The notes under the pieces are model-generated. The model was not told the origin of the DNA. It ran no database searches and saw only the letters and a program-made list of their open reading frames with translations. Shown one piece after another: positions 61,983-64,000 of a DNA stretch of 64,000 bases. Where the stretch lies: positions 188,001 to 252,000 of the forward strand of contig WNWL01000004.1 of NCBI GenBank assembly GCA_009733745.1, read 5' to 3'. This DNA is from Oceanobacillus sp. HTM 045. Lineage in GTDB: Bacteria; Pseudomonadota; Alphaproteobacteria; Rhodobacterales; Rhodobacteraceae. The translations under genes and the position numbers were made by a program. The first letter of the stretch is position 1. Every line of letters begins with the position of its first letter.

Positions 61983-63112
61983 TGCGGCTCGCCGCACTGC
62001 TCGTTGGCTTGACGCTCGCGTGCGGCGCGGTGCGGGCGGAAGCGCCGCCCGAGGTTCAGAAGATCGCCGAGGCCCGCGCGATGCTCGAGGAAGCCCGCGC
62101 CGACCTGGAGGCGGCGCGCGGCCAGCAAGCCAAGCTCAAGGCGCTCGGACGGGCCGTCAGCGCCCACGAGGCCGCGCTGGGTGCGCTGCGCTCGGGCCTT
62201 CTGAGCCTGTTGCGGGCGGAGCGGGAAGTGACCGGTCGGCTCGAGGCGGAGCGGGAACGCCTCGCGGCCCTGCTCGCCGCCCTGCAATCGCTCTCCCGCG
62301 CACCATCTTCCGCGTTGCTGGCCGACCCTGGCGGCCCGCTTCGCGCGGCGCGGAGCGGCATGATGATGGCCGAACTGACCCCCGCGATCGACGAACGGCT
62401 GCGGTTGCTGGGGGGAGAACTCGATACGCTTCGCACACTCCGGGTCACGCAGGAATCGGCCCGCGGCGAAGCCCGCGCCGCCCTCGCGACCCTGCAGGAC
62501 CTCAGGAGCGCGACCACGCAGGCGCTGGCCGGGCGCGCGCCGCGCTCCGCGATCGCTTCGCGGGCAGTGCTTGCGGAACAAGCCGAGCGCGCGGCGCAGC
62601 AGGCCGACGACCTCGCCTCGCTCGCCAAGGTGCTCGCCGAGGCGCTGAGCACCGGCGGCACGCCCCGCGCCGTGCCTTTCGCGCCCGCACGCGGCGAGGC
62701 GCCGCTCCCGGTTACCGGCGGCCACATCGTCGCGCGTTTTGGCGAGCCGGATCCGTGGGGCCATCCCGGCACTGGCATCTCGGTCGAAGCGCCCGCTTTC
62801 GCCCAGATTTTTGCACCCTGGGATGCGACGGTGCGATTCGCGGGCGACCTGATCGATTACGGAAAGGTGATCGCGCTGGAACCGGAGGAGGGCTATCTCA
62901 TCCTCGTGGCGGGACTGAAGCATATCGACCGGACGGTCGGCGAAGCGGTACTGGCGGGTGAGCGACTCGGCGACCTGGGTGGGCCGGTTCCCACGAGCGA
63001 AGAATTTTTGCGTGTCTCCGGGCAGGATGTTACTCCGCTCCCGACAGAAACGTTCTATATCGAGATACGCCACGACGGCGCGGCGGTCGATCCCGCGCCA
63101 TGGTTCGAGTGA
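61982..63112 (+). CDS. envC: EnvC-like murein hydrolase activator (degenerate M23/LytM)
   Basis: 376 residues: signal peptide (about 1-20), long coiled coil (about 25-220) and a C-terminal LytM domain (about 240-375). The first metal-ligand motif of active M23 peptidases, HxxxD, is changed to 'HPGTGIS' and the second HxH region reads 'LILVAGLKHI', so the domain is probably inactive. That matches EnvC, which activates amidases at the division site instead of cutting peptidoglycan itself. It overlaps gpmI by 1 nt; ctpA follows after 21 nt. Confidence 0.9.
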   Translation: MRLAALLVGLTLACGAVRAEAPPEVQKIAEARAMLEEARADLEAARGQQAKLKALGRAVSAHEAALGALRSGLLSLLRAEREVTGRLEAERERLAALLAALQSLSRAPSSALLADPGGPLRAARSGMMMAELTPAIDERLRLLGGELDTLRTLRVTQESARGEARAALATLQDLRSATTQALAGRAPRSAIASRAVLAEQAERAAQQADDLASLAKVLAEALSTGGTPRAVPFAPARGEAPLPVTGGHIVARFGEPDPWGHPGTGISVEAPAFAQIFAPWDATVRFAGDLIDYGKVIALEPEEGYLILVAGLKHIDRTVGEAVLAGERLGDLGGPVPTSEEFLRVSGQDVTPLPTETFYIEIRHDGAAVDPAPWFE

Positions 63113-63133
63113 CATGGAAAGGGCCTGACGCCG

Positions 63134-64000
63134 ATGCGCAAGACACTGATTGCACTGATGGCCGGGACCGCGCTGGGCGTGGCCGGCATGGAATACATCC
63201 AGCCGTCCGGAGCGCAGGAGAACGCGCGGCGCACCTATGAGTATCTCGACCTCTTCGGTGACATCTTCGAGCGCGTCCGCGCCGGCTATGTCGAGGAAGT
63301 CGACGAGCAGGCGCTGATCGAGGCCGCCATCAACGGCATGCTGACCTCGCTCGACCCGCACTCGGCCTACCTGCCGCCCGAGAACTTCGACGACATGCGC
63401 GTCCAGACCCGCGGCGAGTTCGGCGGCCTCGGCATCGAGGTCACGATGGAGAACGGCTTCGTCAAGGTCGTGGCGCCGATCGACGACACGCCCGCGGCCA
63501 AGGCGGGCCTCGAGGCAGGCGACTTCGTCACCCATATCGACGGCGAGTCGGTGCTTGGCCTGACCCTCTCCGAGGCGGTCGACCAGATGCGCGGCCCGGT
63601 CGGCTCCGAGATCACCATCACGATCATGCGCGAGGGGGCCGAGGAGCCATTCGACGTCACGATCGTGCGCGACACCATCAAGATCAAGGCGGTCCGCGGC
63701 CGGGTCGAAGGCACGGTGGGCATCCTGCGCATCACCACCTTCAACGAGCAGACCTTCGAGAACCTCGAAGCGGCCATCGCCGAGATCAAGGCCGAGATCG
63801 GCGAGGACAAGGTCACCGGCTACATCCTCGACCTCCGGAACAACCCGGGCGGCCTGCTCTCCCAGGCCATCGCGGTGGCCGACGCCTTCCTCGAGGAGGG
63901 CGAGATCGTCTCGACCCGCGGCCGTGACCTCACCGAGGCCGAGCGCGTCAATGCCCGCCCGGGCGACCTGACCGGCGGCCTGCCGATCGTGTTGATCATC
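63134..64000 (+). CDS. ctpA: carboxyl-terminal processing protease (S41), partial
   Basis: 289 residues visible from the ATG at 63134; the gene runs off the right edge in frame. A signal or anchor helix (about 1-19) precedes the S41 start 'LFGDIFERVRAGYVEEVDEQALIEAAINGMLTSLDPHSAYL', a PDZ domain (about 90-175, 'GEFGGLGIEV', 'PAAKAGLEAGDFVTHIDGESV') and the protease core 'ILDLRNNPGGLL'. The catalytic Ser/Lys region lies beyond the window. It degrades or trims periplasmic proteins, including murein hydrolases, which suits its place after envC. Confidence 0.95.
   Translation, partial: MRKTLIALMAGTALGVAGMEYIQPSGAQENARRTYEYLDLFGDIFERVRAGYVEEVDEQALIEAAINGMLTSLDPHSAYLPPENFDDMRVQTRGEFGGLGIEVTMENGFVKVVAPIDDTPAAKAGLEAGDFVTHIDGESVLGLTLSEAVDQMRGPVGSEITITIMREGAEEPFDVTIVRDTIKIKAVRGRVEGTVGILRITTFNEQTFENLEAAIAEIKAEIGEDKVTGYILDLRNNPGGLLSQAIAVADAFLEEGEIVSTRGRDLTEAERVNARPGDLTGGLPIVLII

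Overview
The window is 64 kb of very GC-rich chromosomal DNA from an alphaproteobacterium, most likely of the Rhodobacterales. The evidence is the gene content and order: a petP-petR regulator pair next to a branched-chain aminotransferase, the xseB-ispA-dxs block, the rsfS-rlmH-gpmI-envC-ctpA block, ClpS, an NsrR-type Rrf2 regulator, and the circularly permuted ATP-grasp/alpha-E/transglutaminase/Anbu operon. Genes are dense, start codons often overlap the preceding stop by 1 or 4 nt, and nearly every gene has the strong G/C third-position bias of such genomes. I see no rRNA, tRNA, CRISPR array, transposase or prophage.

Layout. 0-2.1 kb: a small secreted DUF7282-like protein divergent from an ECF sigma/RskA anti-sigma pair. 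2.5-8.1 kb: a branched-chain-amino-acid-type ABC importer (livHMGF-like plus a coupled 77-residue protein), with its Tat-dependent binding protein encoded separately upstream. 8.4-17.6 kb: mostly small secreted or membrane proteins of unknown role, with ClpS, a MarR-GNAT fusion, a DHH phosphoesterase and acylphosphatase. 17.8-23.6 kb: a predicted amidoligase and a flavin amine oxidase, then ettA, with two strikingly AT-rich accessory genes joined to the 3' ends of the amine oxidase and ettA. 23.8-27 kb: a 25-residue membrane peptide, cold-shock protein, retropepsin-like protein, GNAT and SnoaL-like genes. 27.2-31.4 kb: the ATP-grasp/alpha-E/transglutaminase/Anbu operon plus pterin dehydratase.

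31.7-46.8 kb: an acyl-CoA transferase, an orphan chemoreceptor, coaD, a CBS protein, uvrA with a probable LexA box, an NsrR operon with two miniature membrane proteins behind two NsrR-like operators, a rhodanese/LysM pair, an Ldh/MDH-type reductase and aroC. 47-57.4 kb: a dehalogenase-like HAD, an RNA methyltransferase/tlyA/TerB-like operon, dxs-ispA-xseB, a histone-deacetylase-family amidohydrolase, a LysE exporter and petPR. 57.6-64 kb: ilvE, a DUF3108 protein, and the ribosome/glycolysis/cell-wall cluster ending in ctpA, which is cut by the window edge.

The most unusual content is in the intergenic DNA and the small genes. Three dispersed non-coding repeat families occur: A (about 170 bp, three full copies plus an internally deleted fourth), B (two copies, 55 identical bp just after the stop codons of two unrelated genes) and C (GTGAC-rich, in inverted orientation 46 kb apart). 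My best candidates for undescribed systems are the NsrR-linked micro-membrane-protein operon and the pair of AT-rich genes bracketing ettA. All functional statements come from motif recognition by eye; no database search was run.
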